A stretch of 64,000 nt of DNA from JACCSI01 sp035575715 (GTDB lineage Bacteria > Acidobacteriota > Vicinamibacteria > Vicinamibacterales > UBA2999), in the NCBI GenBank assembly GCA_035575715.1, contig DATLXN010000033.1, positions 62,001 to 126,000 of the forward strand, in the 5' to 3' direction. Within the stretch, counting starts at the first letter, position 1, and the number at the start of each line of letters is the position of its first letter. The position numbers and the translations under genes are program-made. Of this stretch, positions 18,631-26,666 are shown piece after piece. The notes beneath the pieces are model-generated. The model saw nothing but the letters and a program-made list of their open reading frames with translations, had not been told where the DNA came from and searched no databases.

Positions 18631-19812
18631 GTGCGCGCCGACGTCGTCATCATCGGGGGTTCGGTCGTCGGCTCGAGTGCTGCATGGCACTTGCGACGCG
18701 ACGGCTTCACCGGCCGCATCATCGTGATCGAACGGGATCCGGCCTATGCCCGCGCATCGGCGTTCCTGGCGATGGGCGGGATCAGGCAACAGTTCTGCAC
18801 CGCAGTGACGGTGCAGATGGTCCAGTACAGCGTCGATCTCTGGAAATCCTTCGATCAGCGCATCACCGCGCCGGAACAGCTCCCACGTGCGTGGTTTCGG
18901 CAGCGCGGTTATCTGTTCCTGGCAAATGCGGCGAATGCCGCGGGGCTGATGCAACGCTACGATTTACAGCGCAAAGCCGGTGCGGTCGTGCAGCTGTTAT
19001 CACGGGACGACATTCGTGCCCTCACACCCGATCTCTTTCTCGACGACATCCTGTTTGGCGTGTTCGGCCCAGACGATGGCTACGCGTCGCCTCGCCATGT
19101 GCTAGCGGGACTTCAACGCGCGGCGGCATCGGCCGGCGTCGAGTATGTACACGACGAAGTGATCGGGATTGGCGTCGAGGGTCAGTCGGTGCGAAGCGTA
19201 AAGCTTGCAAGCGGCACCACGGTCGAAACGCCGCGTGTCGTCAACGCGGCTGGATCGTGGAGTGGTCGGATCGCCGCGCTGGCGGGTGTGGATGTTCCCA
19301 TCCACCCACTCAGGCAGATGCTCTTCCGCGCGACGTTGCCGCACACCTGGCCGTATCGATTTCCAATGGTGATTGACCCCGGCGGCGTGCACTGGCGCCA
19401 CGACGATCCGATCGCGCCTGGCGATCCGGACCGAATCATCGCAGCGCTGACCAAGTGGGATGAGCCGTTTGGCGAGAATCTCGAGGTCGCGCGCTCACGA
19501 TGGGACGATGAATTTCATCCCGCGCTGGTGCACCGGTTGCCGGCATTTCGAGAGCTGACCAATGTCGAAGGGTGGGCCGGGTTATACGAGATGACCCCGG
19601 ATCACAATCCGTTGCTCGGCGAGCATCCTGCCGTAGCGGGGTTAATCTTTGCAGCCGGCTTCAGTGGTCACGGCTTGATGATGTCGCCGGCGACCGGGAA
19701 GATCGTGTCGGAGCTGGTCCGCCTGGGCACCAGCGCGACGTTCGACGTCGGGATTTTCGCTCCCGACCGTTTCGAGCGTGGGGCGCTGGTGCACGACGCA
19801 GCAACGATTTAG
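18631..19812 (+). CDS. FAD-dependent oxidoreductase, DAO family (FOXRED1/sarcosine-oxidase-like)
   Basis: A 393-residue D-amino-acid-oxidase-fold flavoenzyme. The FAD loop is ADVVIIGGSVVGSSAAWHL; the third glycine of GxGxxG is kept, although the central position is Ser. MGGIRQQFC near residue 50 and YEMTPDHNPLLGEHP plus FSGHGLMMSPATGKIVSELV at the C-terminus are typical of the GlyOX/FOXRED1 group. The start is GTG at 18631, directly after TAG at 18628-18630. In the same frame a 15-codon ORF (MSQPEPPVMNYTRSD, 18583-18630) with a good GAGG site precedes it. Either this is a leader, or one codon of the N-terminus has become amber. It follows the permease gene by 51 bases. It probably oxidises the amine imported by that permease (inference). 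The palindrome array starts right after its stop. Confidence 0.85.
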   Translation: MRADVVIIGGSVVGSSAAWHLRRDGFTGRIIVIERDPAYARASAFLAMGGIRQQFCTAVTVQMVQYSVDLWKSFDQRITAPEQLPRAWFRQRGYLFLANAANAAGLMQRYDLQRKAGAVVQLLSRDDIRALTPDLFLDDILFGVFGPDDGYASPRHVLAGLQRAAASAGVEYVHDEVIGIGVEGQSVRSVKLASGTTVETPRVVNAAGSWSGRIAALAGVDVPIHPLRQMLFRATLPHTWPYRFPMVIDPGGVHWRHDDPIAPGDPDRIIAALTKWDEPFGENLEVARSRWDDEFHPALVHRLPAFRELTNVEGWAGLYEMTPDHNPLLGEHPAVAGLIFAAGFSGHGLMMSPATGKIVSELVRLGTSATFDVGIFAPDRFERGALVHDAATI

Positions 19813-20032
19813 GACCGGCCTGCGGCCGGTAGGACCGCTTACGCGGTTGGACCCTCGCTACGCTCGGGTAGGACCGGCATCGCTTCGCTCGCCGGTGGGG
19901 GGCGCTCACTTCGTTCGCGGGAAGTGTGCTGTTCCACCGTGAGCATCGCGGGCGGTCCCACCGCGAGAAGCGAGTGGTCCTACCCGCGGAGCGGGTCCCA
20001 CCCGCACAGCGGGTCCTACCAAGCGCGGGTCC
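19813..20032. repeat. array of about nine short palindromes in two opposed halves
   Basis: The 220-base gap between the converging DAO-oxidoreductase and DUF4394 genes is almost wholly palindromic. The left half has units of the form AGG-ACC...GGT (e.g. ACCGGCCTGCGGCCGGT at 19814-19830, ACCGCTTACGCGGT, ACCGGC...GCCGGT). The right half has the same design in reverse (ACCGC...GTGGT-CCT-ACCCGC...GCGGGT-CCC-ACCCGC...GCGGGT-CCT). Spacers are three bases (AGG on the left; CCT or CCC on the right). The switch is near 19920-19950. No gene or T-run is seen. It is consistent with REP-type elements expanded head to tail and then inverted. Confidence 0.7.
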
Positions 20033-21592
20033 TTAGCGTAGAGAAATCGCGAGTCCGCGAATGCCTTCGCCGTTACCGATCAGCCCGAGGTCGCGCCGCC
20101 GGCCGTTGGCGACATCGAAGATTCGCGTCTGGGTGCCACCAGCCGGCACGAATGCAATCAGCGCTTGCGACAGGCTGATATCGAAGCCGACGACGTCGCC
20201 GGCGTCCATACCCAACCCAGCGAAAGTGTTGAGAGTCCCGGCGTTGGGCGGATCCTGAATCGCGCCGATATCCAAGCCCGAGTCGAACACGAAAAGAACC
20301 GTGCCGGTCGTCGTGTCGGTATCCGGATTGGTATACGCGGCGCCGGTCACGCGCGGCTGGCGGCCGGCGTTCGTGTCACCAGGGGCGTAGGCCAGGTTGC
20401 CGTCGACAAATGCCACACCACCGGTGTCTGGATGCAGACGCAGGTTCTGGCCCGCATCACTCACCACGCGAATGCGATCGGGGACGGGGTTGAAATCGAA
20501 ACCGAACTCGACCCCGACCAGCGCAGTGGTCAGCGGCGCGCCGACGCGCGACGCCGCGCCGGTGCGCGGCTCGAGCAGATACAACTGGCTGCTGCTGCCG
20601 AGCGCGTAGAGGCGATTGTTGGCGGGACGGAAGTCGATGCCGACGAGCCGTTCACCGGCATTAAGGTTGGTGACCGCGACGCGGCTCAACAGGCTCCCGG
20701 GCGCGTCGGCGCTGAAGCTAATCAGATCGCCGTTGTTCGCCACGCCGTAAACCCGTTCCGCCGGCGGCGTAAACGGTACGCCCAGCGAGATAGCGATGCT
20801 CGGCACCACGTCGCCGCCACCGATGGTCCCCAGTTCGCGGCGTTGACCGCCCGCGAAAGAAACCAGCGACGACGTGCTGCTACCCTGCTGATTCAGCGAG
20901 ACCAGAACATCTGTCAAAGAGATGTCGAACCCGACCTGGGACATCGTCGCCGAGCCAAGGGGTCCGAACGTGTTGAGTGTCCCGTCGTTAGGCGGTGCCT
21001 GCGTCACGCCGATGGCAAGTGCCGCATCGATGTCGAACAACGTCGTCGAGGTGCTCGCGTCGTTGTCGGGATTGGTATACGCGGCAGCGACGATATTCGG
21101 CATGCGGCCGGCATTGGGGTCACCGGCGCGATACGCCAGGTTGCCGTCCACGGTCACGACCGCCGTATCCGGGTGGACGCGCAGGTTCTGGCCGGTATTG
21201 CTGACGATGCGGATGCGATCGACGGCCGGGTTGAAATCGAACCCGAATTCGGTGCCGCTCAGCGGCGGGCTCAGTGGCCTACCGATACGAGTGGCCGCAC
21301 CGGTCCGTTGATCGATCAGATACAGCTGGCTGGCCGTCCCAATAGCGTAGAGCTGGTTGGTGGCGGGACGCATATCCAGCGCAACCACACGATCACCAGC
21401 AATCAGGTTGCTGATCGCCACTGAGCCGAGAATGTTGCTCGGCGCATTCGAGTTAAAACCGATCAACCGATTCGATGACGTGACGCCGTAGACGAGTTCT
21501 CCGCTCTGGGCCAGCGCGACTTGCGAGGCGCCGCCGAGCATCGCGACCACTGCAACCGTCAGGGCAAAGACTTTGGTTCGAAGAGCGCGCAT
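20033..21592 (-). CDS. secreted protein with two tandem DUF4394 domains
   Basis: 519 residues with a Sec signal peptide (MRALRTKVFALTVAVVAMLGGASQVALAQ). Two copies of the same domain follow, at about 30-270 and 280-519. Both contain VYGV...LI.F...APG or SN, a V..DMRPA or IDFRPA..NRLYA(I/L)G segment, QLYL(I/L)..RTGAA(T/S)R(I/V)G, GFDFNP...DRIR(I/V)VS..GQNLR(V/L)HPDT and DGNLAY..GD.NAGR. The repeated DFNP and RIR.VS motifs fit DUF4394, a beta-propeller-like extracellular family of unknown function. The duplication is at protein level with clear divergence, so it is old. It lies between the palindrome array and pyruvate kinase, and is not obviously part of an operon. Confidence 0.88.
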   Translation of the reverse strand: MRALRTKVFALTVAVVAMLGGASQVALAQSGELVYGVTSSNRLIGFNSNAPSNILGSVAISNLIAGDRVVALDMRPATNQLYAIGTASQLYLIDQRTGAATRIGRPLSPPLSGTEFGFDFNPAVDRIRIVSNTGQNLRVHPDTAVVTVDGNLAYRAGDPNAGRMPNIVAAAYTNPDNDASTSTTLFDIDAALAIGVTQAPPNDGTLNTFGPLGSATMSQVGFDISLTDVLVSLNQQGSSTSSLVSFAGGQRRELGTIGGGDVVPSIAISLGVPFTPPAERVYGVANNGDLISFSADAPGSLLSRVAVTNLNAGERLVGIDFRPANNRLYALGSSSQLYLLEPRTGAASRVGAPLTTALVGVEFGFDFNPVPDRIRVVSDAGQNLRLHPDTGGVAFVDGNLAYAPGDTNAGRQPRVTGAAYTNPDTDTTTGTVLFVFDSGLDIGAIQDPPNAGTLNTFAGLGMDAGDVVGFDISLSQALIAFVPAGGTQTRIFDVANGRRRDLGLIGNGEGIRGLAISLR

Positions 21593-21671
21593 AGAATTCG
21601 ACCTCCAAGCTGCCAGATCGACCGTCGACAGAACGGCATCTGACCTGCGGAATTAGGACGCAGGAAAGGGG

Positions 21672-23099
21672 CTACACGTTGCGAATGCGCAGGAAGTTAA
21701 CCGCTCGTTTGTCGAGATCGGGACTGGCGCTGACCACCACGACCGTCGCCGGCCGGGGCAGCAGCCCGCGTGCGCGCAGCGACACCCCGACGCGGTCAAC
21801 GATGTCGTAGGCCTCGCCGTCAAGGCTGTCGACAACCGGGGTCACGCCCCACCATAGACAGAGGCGGCGCGCGACTTCGTCCTGCCCGGTGATCGCAAAG
21901 ATCGGTGCGGCCGGCCGGCGGGCCGCCAGCAGCCGCGCGGTGCGGCCTTGCCGCGTCACCGCGACGATGGCCTGAAGCGTCGCGCGGGTCGCGAGCGTGA
22001 CTGCAGCGTCACACAACGGCGGCAGATGGTCGGGTCGCTCGTCACCACCGATCGCGAGGGACCACGGTGGCGGCATCAGCTCGGCGTGGCGGATGATGCT
22101 GTCGAGCGTCTGCACCGCGCGCACCGGGTAGTCGCCGACCGCGGTTTCGCCCGATAACATAATCGCGTCGGCGCCGGCGTCGACCGCGCCGGCGGCGTCG
22201 GAGACCTCGGCGCGGGTCGGCCGCGGTTCTGACCGCATCGACTCGAGCACCTGCGTCGCGACAATCACCGGCACCCCGCGCTCGCGGGCCAGCCGCAACA
22301 CCTGCTTCTGCACCTGCGGCACTTGCTCGAGCGGCATCTCCAGGCCCAGATCGCCGCGCGCCACCATCACCGCATCGGCTGCATCAATAATCTCGGCCAA
22401 CCGATGAATCGCTTCCGGACGTTCCAGTTTGGCGATGATCGGCATCCTCGGCTGCCCGGCCTCAGTGGTGATCGCACGCGCACGGGCAATGTCCTCGGCA
22501 GACTGAACGAAGCTCAGTGCGATGAGATCGACCCCCGCGGCAAGGCCGAAACGCAAGTCCGCTTCGTCCTTTTCAGTGACTCCTACCGCTGGTAAGGGGA
22601 CGTTCGGCGCGTTGATGCCCTTGTGTTCCCCGAGCAGGCCGCCGTCGACAACGCGCGTGGCGATCGCATCGACCGACGTGTGTTCAACAACCAGTTCGAT
22701 CTTGCCGTCGTCGAGCAGTAAGCGGTCGCCGGTGTGAACCGCGGTGGCGAGGGGCGCATACGTCGTCGAAACCATGGCGCCGCTGCCCGTCACTGTGCCG
22801 ATGCGAATCTCCAACGTCCCGCCGGCCACCAGTTGCAAGGGGCGGTGGCCTTCGAGCAAGCCGGTGCGGATCTTCGGGCCGCTGAGATCCTGCAGGATCG
22901 CGACTTGATACGCCCCAAGCTCTGCCACACGGCGGATGCGCTCGATGGCGCGGCCATGGCTGTCGTGGTCGCCATGGGAAAAGTTGAGCCGGAAGACGTT
23001 CACCCCCGCCGCAAGCAGCGCCTCGATCACCGCCGGCTCGCTCGACGCCGGCCCGAGCGTGGCGACGATCTTGGTGTGTCTCACACCGACAGTATTCAC
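21672..23099 (-). CDS. pyk: pyruvate kinase
   Basis: A 475-residue pyruvate kinase (phosphoenolpyruvate + ADP to pyruvate + ATP). The TIM barrel begins RHTKIVATLGPASSEPAVIEALLAAGVNVFRLNFSHG. QDLSGPKIRTG, KLERPEAIHRLAEIIDAADAVMVARGDLG (active-site signature with the catalytic Lys), LGLEMPLEQVPQVQKQVLRLARE and MLSGETAVGDYPV follow. The B domain lies near residues 72-165 and the C-terminal regulatory domain after 345. The GTG at 23099 or the GTG five codons later (VRHTKIV) is the start; AGGGG lies just upstream. It is divergent to the O-methyltransferase gene, with only 25 bases between the two starts. Confidence 0.96.
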   Translation of the reverse strand: MNTVGVRHTKIVATLGPASSEPAVIEALLAAGVNVFRLNFSHGDHDSHGRAIERIRRVAELGAYQVAILQDLSGPKIRTGLLEGHRPLQLVAGGTLEIRIGTVTGSGAMVSTTYAPLATAVHTGDRLLLDDGKIELVVEHTSVDAIATRVVDGGLLGEHKGINAPNVPLPAVGVTEKDEADLRFGLAAGVDLIALSFVQSAEDIARARAITTEAGQPRMPIIAKLERPEAIHRLAEIIDAADAVMVARGDLGLEMPLEQVPQVQKQVLRLARERGVPVIVATQVLESMRSEPRPTRAEVSDAAGAVDAGADAIMLSGETAVGDYPVRAVQTLDSIIRHAELMPPPWSLAIGGDERPDHLPPLCDAAVTLATRATLQAIVAVTRQGRTARLLAARRPAAPIFAITGQDEVARRLCLWWGVTPVVDSLDGEAYDIVDRVGVSLRARGLLPRPATVVVVSASPDLDKRAVNFLRIRNV

Positions 23100-23113
23100 C
23101 AGTCCCCTATAAT
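23086..23113 (+). promoter_or_regulatory. candidate sigma-70 promoter for the O-methyltransferase operon
   Basis: A perfect TATAAT lies at 23108-23113, with CCGACA (4 of 6 matches to TTGACA) at 23086-23091 and a 16-base spacer. Transcription would start about 23120, so the ATG at 23125 would have a leader of only a few bases. It overlaps the start region of divergent pyk. The GC-rich surroundings make a perfect -10 box stand out, but no experiment supports it. Confidence 0.45.
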
Positions 23114-23124
23114 TGATGATTCTG

Positions 23125-23772
23125 ATGTCTGCGATTACCGCTGCGCCGGTCCTCGACTACCTCGCCGCACACAGCCAGCCACCCCATGTATTTCTCGACG
23201 CCATCGCGGCCGACGGCCGCCACCGGCGACTGCCGATTGTTCACGCGGCCACCGGCGCGTTGCTGCATGCGCTGACTCGAACCACCGGCGCGATGCGGGT
23301 GCTCGAGATCGGCACTGCGATCGGCTATTCGGCTTTGTGGATTGCCAGCGCTTTGCCGCCGGGTGGGATGCTGATTACGCTTGAACGTGAACAGGCCCGC
23401 GCGACCGCCGCGCGCGCGCATTTGGTGGCCGCAGGCGTCGCGGATCAGGTCTCGGTGATGGTCGGCGACGCCGGACGCTACCTGCACAAGGTTGCCGGGC
23501 CGTTCGACCTGATTTTTCAGGATGGCGACAAGACCCAGTACTCGCCAATGTTCGATCGCCTGGTCGAACTGTTACGGCCAGGCGGCACGCTGGTCACCGA
23601 CAATATTCTCTGGAGTGGCGAAGTGGTACCGGGCTACGTAACCACCCCGGAACATGACCTCGCCGACACTGCAGCCATCGCCACCTACAATCAGAAGATC
23701 ACCAGCGACCCGCGGGTGTTTACGACCCTCCTGCCAATTGGCGACGGTGTCGCCGTGACCGTCAAGCGATAA
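23125..23772 (+). CDS. SAM-dependent O-methyltransferase (catechol O-methyltransferase-like, family 3)
   Basis: A class I methyltransferase of the O-methyltransferase family 3 type (about 215 residues from the ATG at 23125, MSAITAAPVLDYLAAH). The SAM-binding loop is VLEIGTAIGYSALWIASALPPGG, followed by ITLEREQ (acidic ribose contact), VSVMVGDAGRYL, and FDLIFQDGDKTQY, whose Asp (FQDGDK) is the metal and catalytic position of this family. GGTLVTDNILWSGEVV is also typical. Upstream in-frame starts at 23113 and 23116 overlap the TATAAT, so 23125 is preferred. It is the first gene of a tight set with the 62-residue protein, amidase and hydrolase. The substrate is unknown. Confidence 0.88.
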   Translation: MSAITAAPVLDYLAAHSQPPHVFLDAIAADGRHRRLPIVHAATGALLHALTRTTGAMRVLEIGTAIGYSALWIASALPPGGMLITLEREQARATAARAHLVAAGVADQVSVMVGDAGRYLHKVAGPFDLIFQDGDKTQYSPMFDRLVELLRPGGTLVTDNILWSGEVVPGYVTTPEHDLADTAAIATYNQKITSDPRVFTTLLPIGDGVAVTVKR

Positions 23773-23778
23773 CCAACT

Positions 23779-23967
23779 ATGACCATCGAACAGTGGCTCG
23801 AAGACGCGCGCTCTGACGCGTATCGCCGCAAGATGCCGGAGCTCGCGGACCTGCTCGAGTCGCTGGCCAAGTCGACGGCCGCGCTGCGGGCGGCGGACTG
23901 GAATGACGATGCGGCAGGCGCGTCGCATGTCGAGGAGCTGACCACGACCGAGGACGCGGGCGCATGA
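23779..23967 (+). CDS. small protein preceding amidase; possible GatC/AtzG-type partner
   Basis: A 62-residue helical protein (MTIEQWLEDARSDAYRRKMPELADLLESLAKSTAALRAADW) rich in Ala, Leu, Glu and Asp, with an acidic C-terminal tail. It lies 6 bases after the O-methyltransferase stop and overlaps the amidase start by ATGA. Small helical proteins encoded just ahead of GatA-family amidases often stabilise them (GatC, AtzG). The LxxLLESLAxSTAALRAADW stretch fits such a helix pair, but I cannot make a family call from sequence alone. Confidence 0.65.
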   Translation: MTIEQWLEDARSDAYRRKMPELADLLESLAKSTAALRAADWNDDAAGASHVEELTTTEDAGA

Positions 23968-25316
23968 TCCCGGCCGACACCATCACGTCGTTGGCGCCCC
24001 GGCTCAAGAGCGGTGACCTGCGTTCGGAGCGGTTGACCGAAGATGCGCTGGCGACCATCACGACGCTCAACCCGCGCCTGAACGCCTTCATCGCCGTGAC
24101 CGCCGACGACGCCCTGGCCGCTGCGCGACGGTGCGATCAACAAATCGCCGCGGGCCAGTACCGCGGCGCCCTGCACGGCGTCCCGATCTCGCTCAAGGAT
24201 CTGATCGATGTGGCGGGGGTGGCGACGACGGCGGCGTCGAAGCTCCGCGAACACTACGTGGCGCAACGCGACGCGCCAATCGTCACGCGATTGCGAGAGG
24301 CCGGCGCGGTCATTGTCGGGAAAACCAACCTCCACGAATTCGCGTTTGGTACGACCAACGAGGATTCGGCATGGGGCCCGGCGCGTCATCCGGTCGATGA
24401 GACGAGGTCGCCAGGCGGATCGAGCGGTGGATCGGCGGTGGCGGTGGCGACCGGAATGTCGGTCGCCAGCATCGGCACCGATACCGGCGGCTCGATCCGG
24501 ATCCCGGCGGCGGCGTGCGGCATCGTCGGCCTGAAACCCGGGTACGGCGAGATCTCGGCAAACGGCGTGGTGCCGCTCAGCCGTCAATTGGATCATGTTG
24601 GACCGTTGACGCGTTCAGTCGACGATGCCGAATTGCTTTACGACGTGCTGCGTGGCGTTGCGGGACCCGCGGCGGTGACGGAAACAGTCGACGGGCTGTT
24701 CGGCGTCCGCGTTGGTGTGCTCGGCGGGTATTTCAGCGAGCGTCTCAGTGAAGACGTCGAGAGTGCTTTTCAGCAGACCGTCGAGGCGATGCGTGGTGCC
24801 GGCGCCAGGATGGAGCCGGCAGGGCTGGCCCACGCGGCTGACATCGCGCCAATCTATCTGCACCTCGTGCTGGCGGACGGAGCGGCGTATCACGCAGCCG
24901 CGCTGGAGCGAAAGCCGCATGCTTACACGGAAAATGTGCGCGTGCGCTTGGAGATGGGGCGATATGTTCTAGGCGAGGATTACGCTCGGGCACGACGCGG
25001 ACGCGAGGTCATCCGGCGCGAGGTCGAGGCAGCACTGCATGGTGTCGATGTGCTGATTTGCCCGTCACTCGCTGTCGAGGCGCCGCCGCTCGGCGCCGCC
25101 AGCGTTGCCGTCAAGGGGGGCAAGGAACCAGTCCGCAACGTCATGCTGCGCCTGACCCAGCCTTTCAATCTCTCTGGCCATCCGGCCATCTCGATTCCGT
25201 GCGGCGCTACCAAAGCAGGCCTGCCGATCGGACTGCAACTGGTTGGCCATCACCAGCGGACACGTGATCTCCTCCGTGTCGCCCGCCGTGTTGAGCGGGT
25301 GTTGCGCCCGCGCTGA
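23964..25316 (+). CDS. amidase, GatA/amidase-signature family
   Basis: A 450-residue amidase-signature enzyme. The Ser-cisSer-Lys triad is visible: Lys78 in PISLKDLI, Ser154 in the GGSSGGS loop, and the nucleophile Ser177 in DTGGSIRIPAA. Other marks are NPRLNAFI near the N-terminus, KTNLHEFAFGTTN, and QPFNLSGHPAISIPCG near the C-terminus. The length fits. It hydrolyses amide bonds; GatA itself works with GatB and GatC on Glu-tRNA(Gln), but no gatB is in view, and the neighbours (O-methyltransferase, alpha/beta hydrolase) suggest a small-molecule amide. It overlaps both its upstream small gene (ATGA) and the downstream hydrolase (TGATG). Confidence 0.9.
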   Translation: MIPADTITSLAPRLKSGDLRSERLTEDALATITTLNPRLNAFIAVTADDALAAARRCDQQIAAGQYRGALHGVPISLKDLIDVAGVATTAASKLREHYVAQRDAPIVTRLREAGAVIVGKTNLHEFAFGTTNEDSAWGPARHPVDETRSPGGSSGGSAVAVATGMSVASIGTDTGGSIRIPAAACGIVGLKPGYGEISANGVVPLSRQLDHVGPLTRSVDDAELLYDVLRGVAGPAAVTETVDGLFGVRVGVLGGYFSERLSEDVESAFQQTVEAMRGAGARMEPAGLAHAADIAPIYLHLVLADGAAYHAAALERKPHAYTENVRVRLEMGRYVLGEDYARARRGREVIRREVEAALHGVDVLICPSLAVEAPPLGAASVAVKGGKEPVRNVMLRLTQPFNLSGHPAISIPCGATKAGLPIGLQLVGHHQRTRDLLRVARRVERVLRPR

Positions 25317-26356
25317 TGGTTACCGCGTACTTTCACCGCTGGGAACAGCGGCTGTGCGACATCAGCCGAAACGAGCGGGTCATCAGGCCGTTCGAGTGGG
25401 GCGTCGATTGGCTGCCGCACGAGGATCGGCGCGCCGAACAGCCACCGATCGAACTGGTGCGGTCGTGGGTTGACTCGATCATGCAGGACACCGACGCCTT
25501 CTTCACGCCGGAACCAACCACCGACTACACGTTTACACCGGGTTCGGCAGAGGACATTGCCGGCGGCGAAGCCGGCCTGCTGACCTTCCCCAGCGCGCTG
25601 ACCACGCCACATCCCGAAAACAACATCGTGCATGCGCGGTTATTCCCGGCCAAGGACAAGCATCGCGCGATCGTCGTGATGCCGCAGTGGAACTCCGACG
25701 CCGGCGGCCACATCGGATTGTCGAGGCTGCTCGCCAGAGTCGGGATCACCTGTCTGCGCATCTCCAATCCGTATCACGACATGCGCATGCCGCCCGAATT
25801 GACGCGCGCCGACTACATCGTCAGTTCGAACGTTGTGCGGACCTTGCAGGTATGCCGTCAGGCGGTGCTCGACACCCGTCGCGCGTTATGGTGGTTGCGC
25901 GATCAGGGCTACGAGAATCTTGGCCTGCTCGGCACCAGCCTGGGGTCGTGCCTGTCGATGTTGACCGCTTCGCATGAACCACTGGTGAAAGCGCAGGCGC
26001 TCAACCACGTGTCGCCGTTCTTTGCCGATGTCGTGTGGCGTGGCCTGTCGACTGCACACGTGCGCGAAGGCCTCGACGGCCACATCGACCTCGAGACGCT
26101 GCGCGAGTTGTGGCGGCCGATCAGTCCGTGGTCGTATCTCGATCGGCATCGCACGCGCAAAACGCTGCTGGTCTACGCCAAGTACGACCTCACCTTCCCG
26201 GTCGATTTGTCACGTCAATTTGTCGACGAGTTTCGCCGCTTGGGCCTGCCCACCGAAGTCGCCGTTCTGCCCTGTGGGCACTACACCACCGGCTTCGCGC
26301 CGTTCAAGTACCTCGACGCCTATTACCTCGCGCGATTTTTACGCAGGAACTTGTAG
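25316..26356 (+). CDS. alpha/beta hydrolase
   Basis: A 346-residue alpha/beta hydrolase. The nucleophile elbow is LGTSLGSCLSML (Ser near 208). The acid is likely the Asp in VYAKYDLTFP, and the base is the His of LPCGHYTTGF. The N-terminal ~90 residues (FHRWEQRLCDISRNERVIRPFEWGVDWL, then PHPENNIVHARLFPA) form a lid-like extension found in some poorly characterised hydrolases. RAIVVMPQWNSDAGGHIGLSRLLARVGITCLRISNPYHDMRMP carries the oxyanion-hole strand. The start ATG overlaps the amidase stop by one base. An esterase or amidase role acting before or after the amidase is plausible. Confidence 0.82.
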   Translation: MVTAYFHRWEQRLCDISRNERVIRPFEWGVDWLPHEDRRAEQPPIELVRSWVDSIMQDTDAFFTPEPTTDYTFTPGSAEDIAGGEAGLLTFPSALTTPHPENNIVHARLFPAKDKHRAIVVMPQWNSDAGGHIGLSRLLARVGITCLRISNPYHDMRMPPELTRADYIVSSNVVRTLQVCRQAVLDTRRALWWLRDQGYENLGLLGTSLGSCLSMLTASHEPLVKAQALNHVSPFFADVVWRGLSTAHVREGLDGHIDLETLRELWRPISPWSYLDRHRTRKTLLVYAKYDLTFPVDLSRQFVDEFRRLGLPTEVAVLPCGHYTTGFAPFKYLDAYYLARFLRRNL

Positions 26357-26411
26357 CCGGCCAGCGCCGTCCAACCTCGAGGGGCGGGTGTATGATCCGC
26401 CCCGGCTTGAT

Positions 26412-26639
26412 ATGGACGCCCCGGTTTCGCGCACCAACTCGATCAGCACCTACGGCGTCGGTGTGGTGGGTATCGTCGGCATTTTGGCGATGGTCATTGC
26501 CGGCGCGGCAATTTGGCTGGTGCTGACCGACCCGGTGACCGTTGCTGAATCGATCGACTCAGGAGAAGTGTCGCCGCTGGTGCGTTCGCTCGCGGGGGCG
26601 ATTTTCGAAGCGCTCCGGGGCTTACTGAAATACCTGTAG
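26412..26639 (+). CDS. small single-span membrane protein
   Basis: 75 residues (MDAPVSRTNSISTYGVGVVGIVGILAMVIAGAAIWLVL) with one predicted transmembrane helix at about 14-37, then a short soluble segment (TDPVTVAESIDSGEVSPLVRSLAGAIFEALRGLLKYL) ending in an amphipathic helix. The start is the ATG at 26412; the longer reading upstream in this frame is a shadow of the hydrolase gene. No family recognised. It sits 55 bases after the hydrolase and converges with the alcohol dehydrogenase gene. Confidence 0.6.
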   Translation: MDAPVSRTNSISTYGVGVVGIVGILAMVIAGAAIWLVLTDPVTVAESIDSGEVSPLVRSLAGAIFEALRGLLKYL

Positions 26640-26666
26640 TGGCGGTCTCACCACCGCCTCTCCACG

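Noticed and set aside
19813..20032. CRISPR array
   Set aside because: Units are different palindromes with three-base spacers and no constant repeat of 24-40 bases, and no cas genes are near.
20165..21424. A 419-codon plus-strand ORF
   Set aside because: Antisense shadow of the tandem DUF4394 gene; low-complexity Arg/Ala-rich product and no motif.
26022..26411. Upstream extension of the 75-residue membrane protein
   Set aside because: It overlaps the alpha/beta hydrolase in another frame and is Arg/Ser-rich; the ATG at 26412 gives a sensible product.
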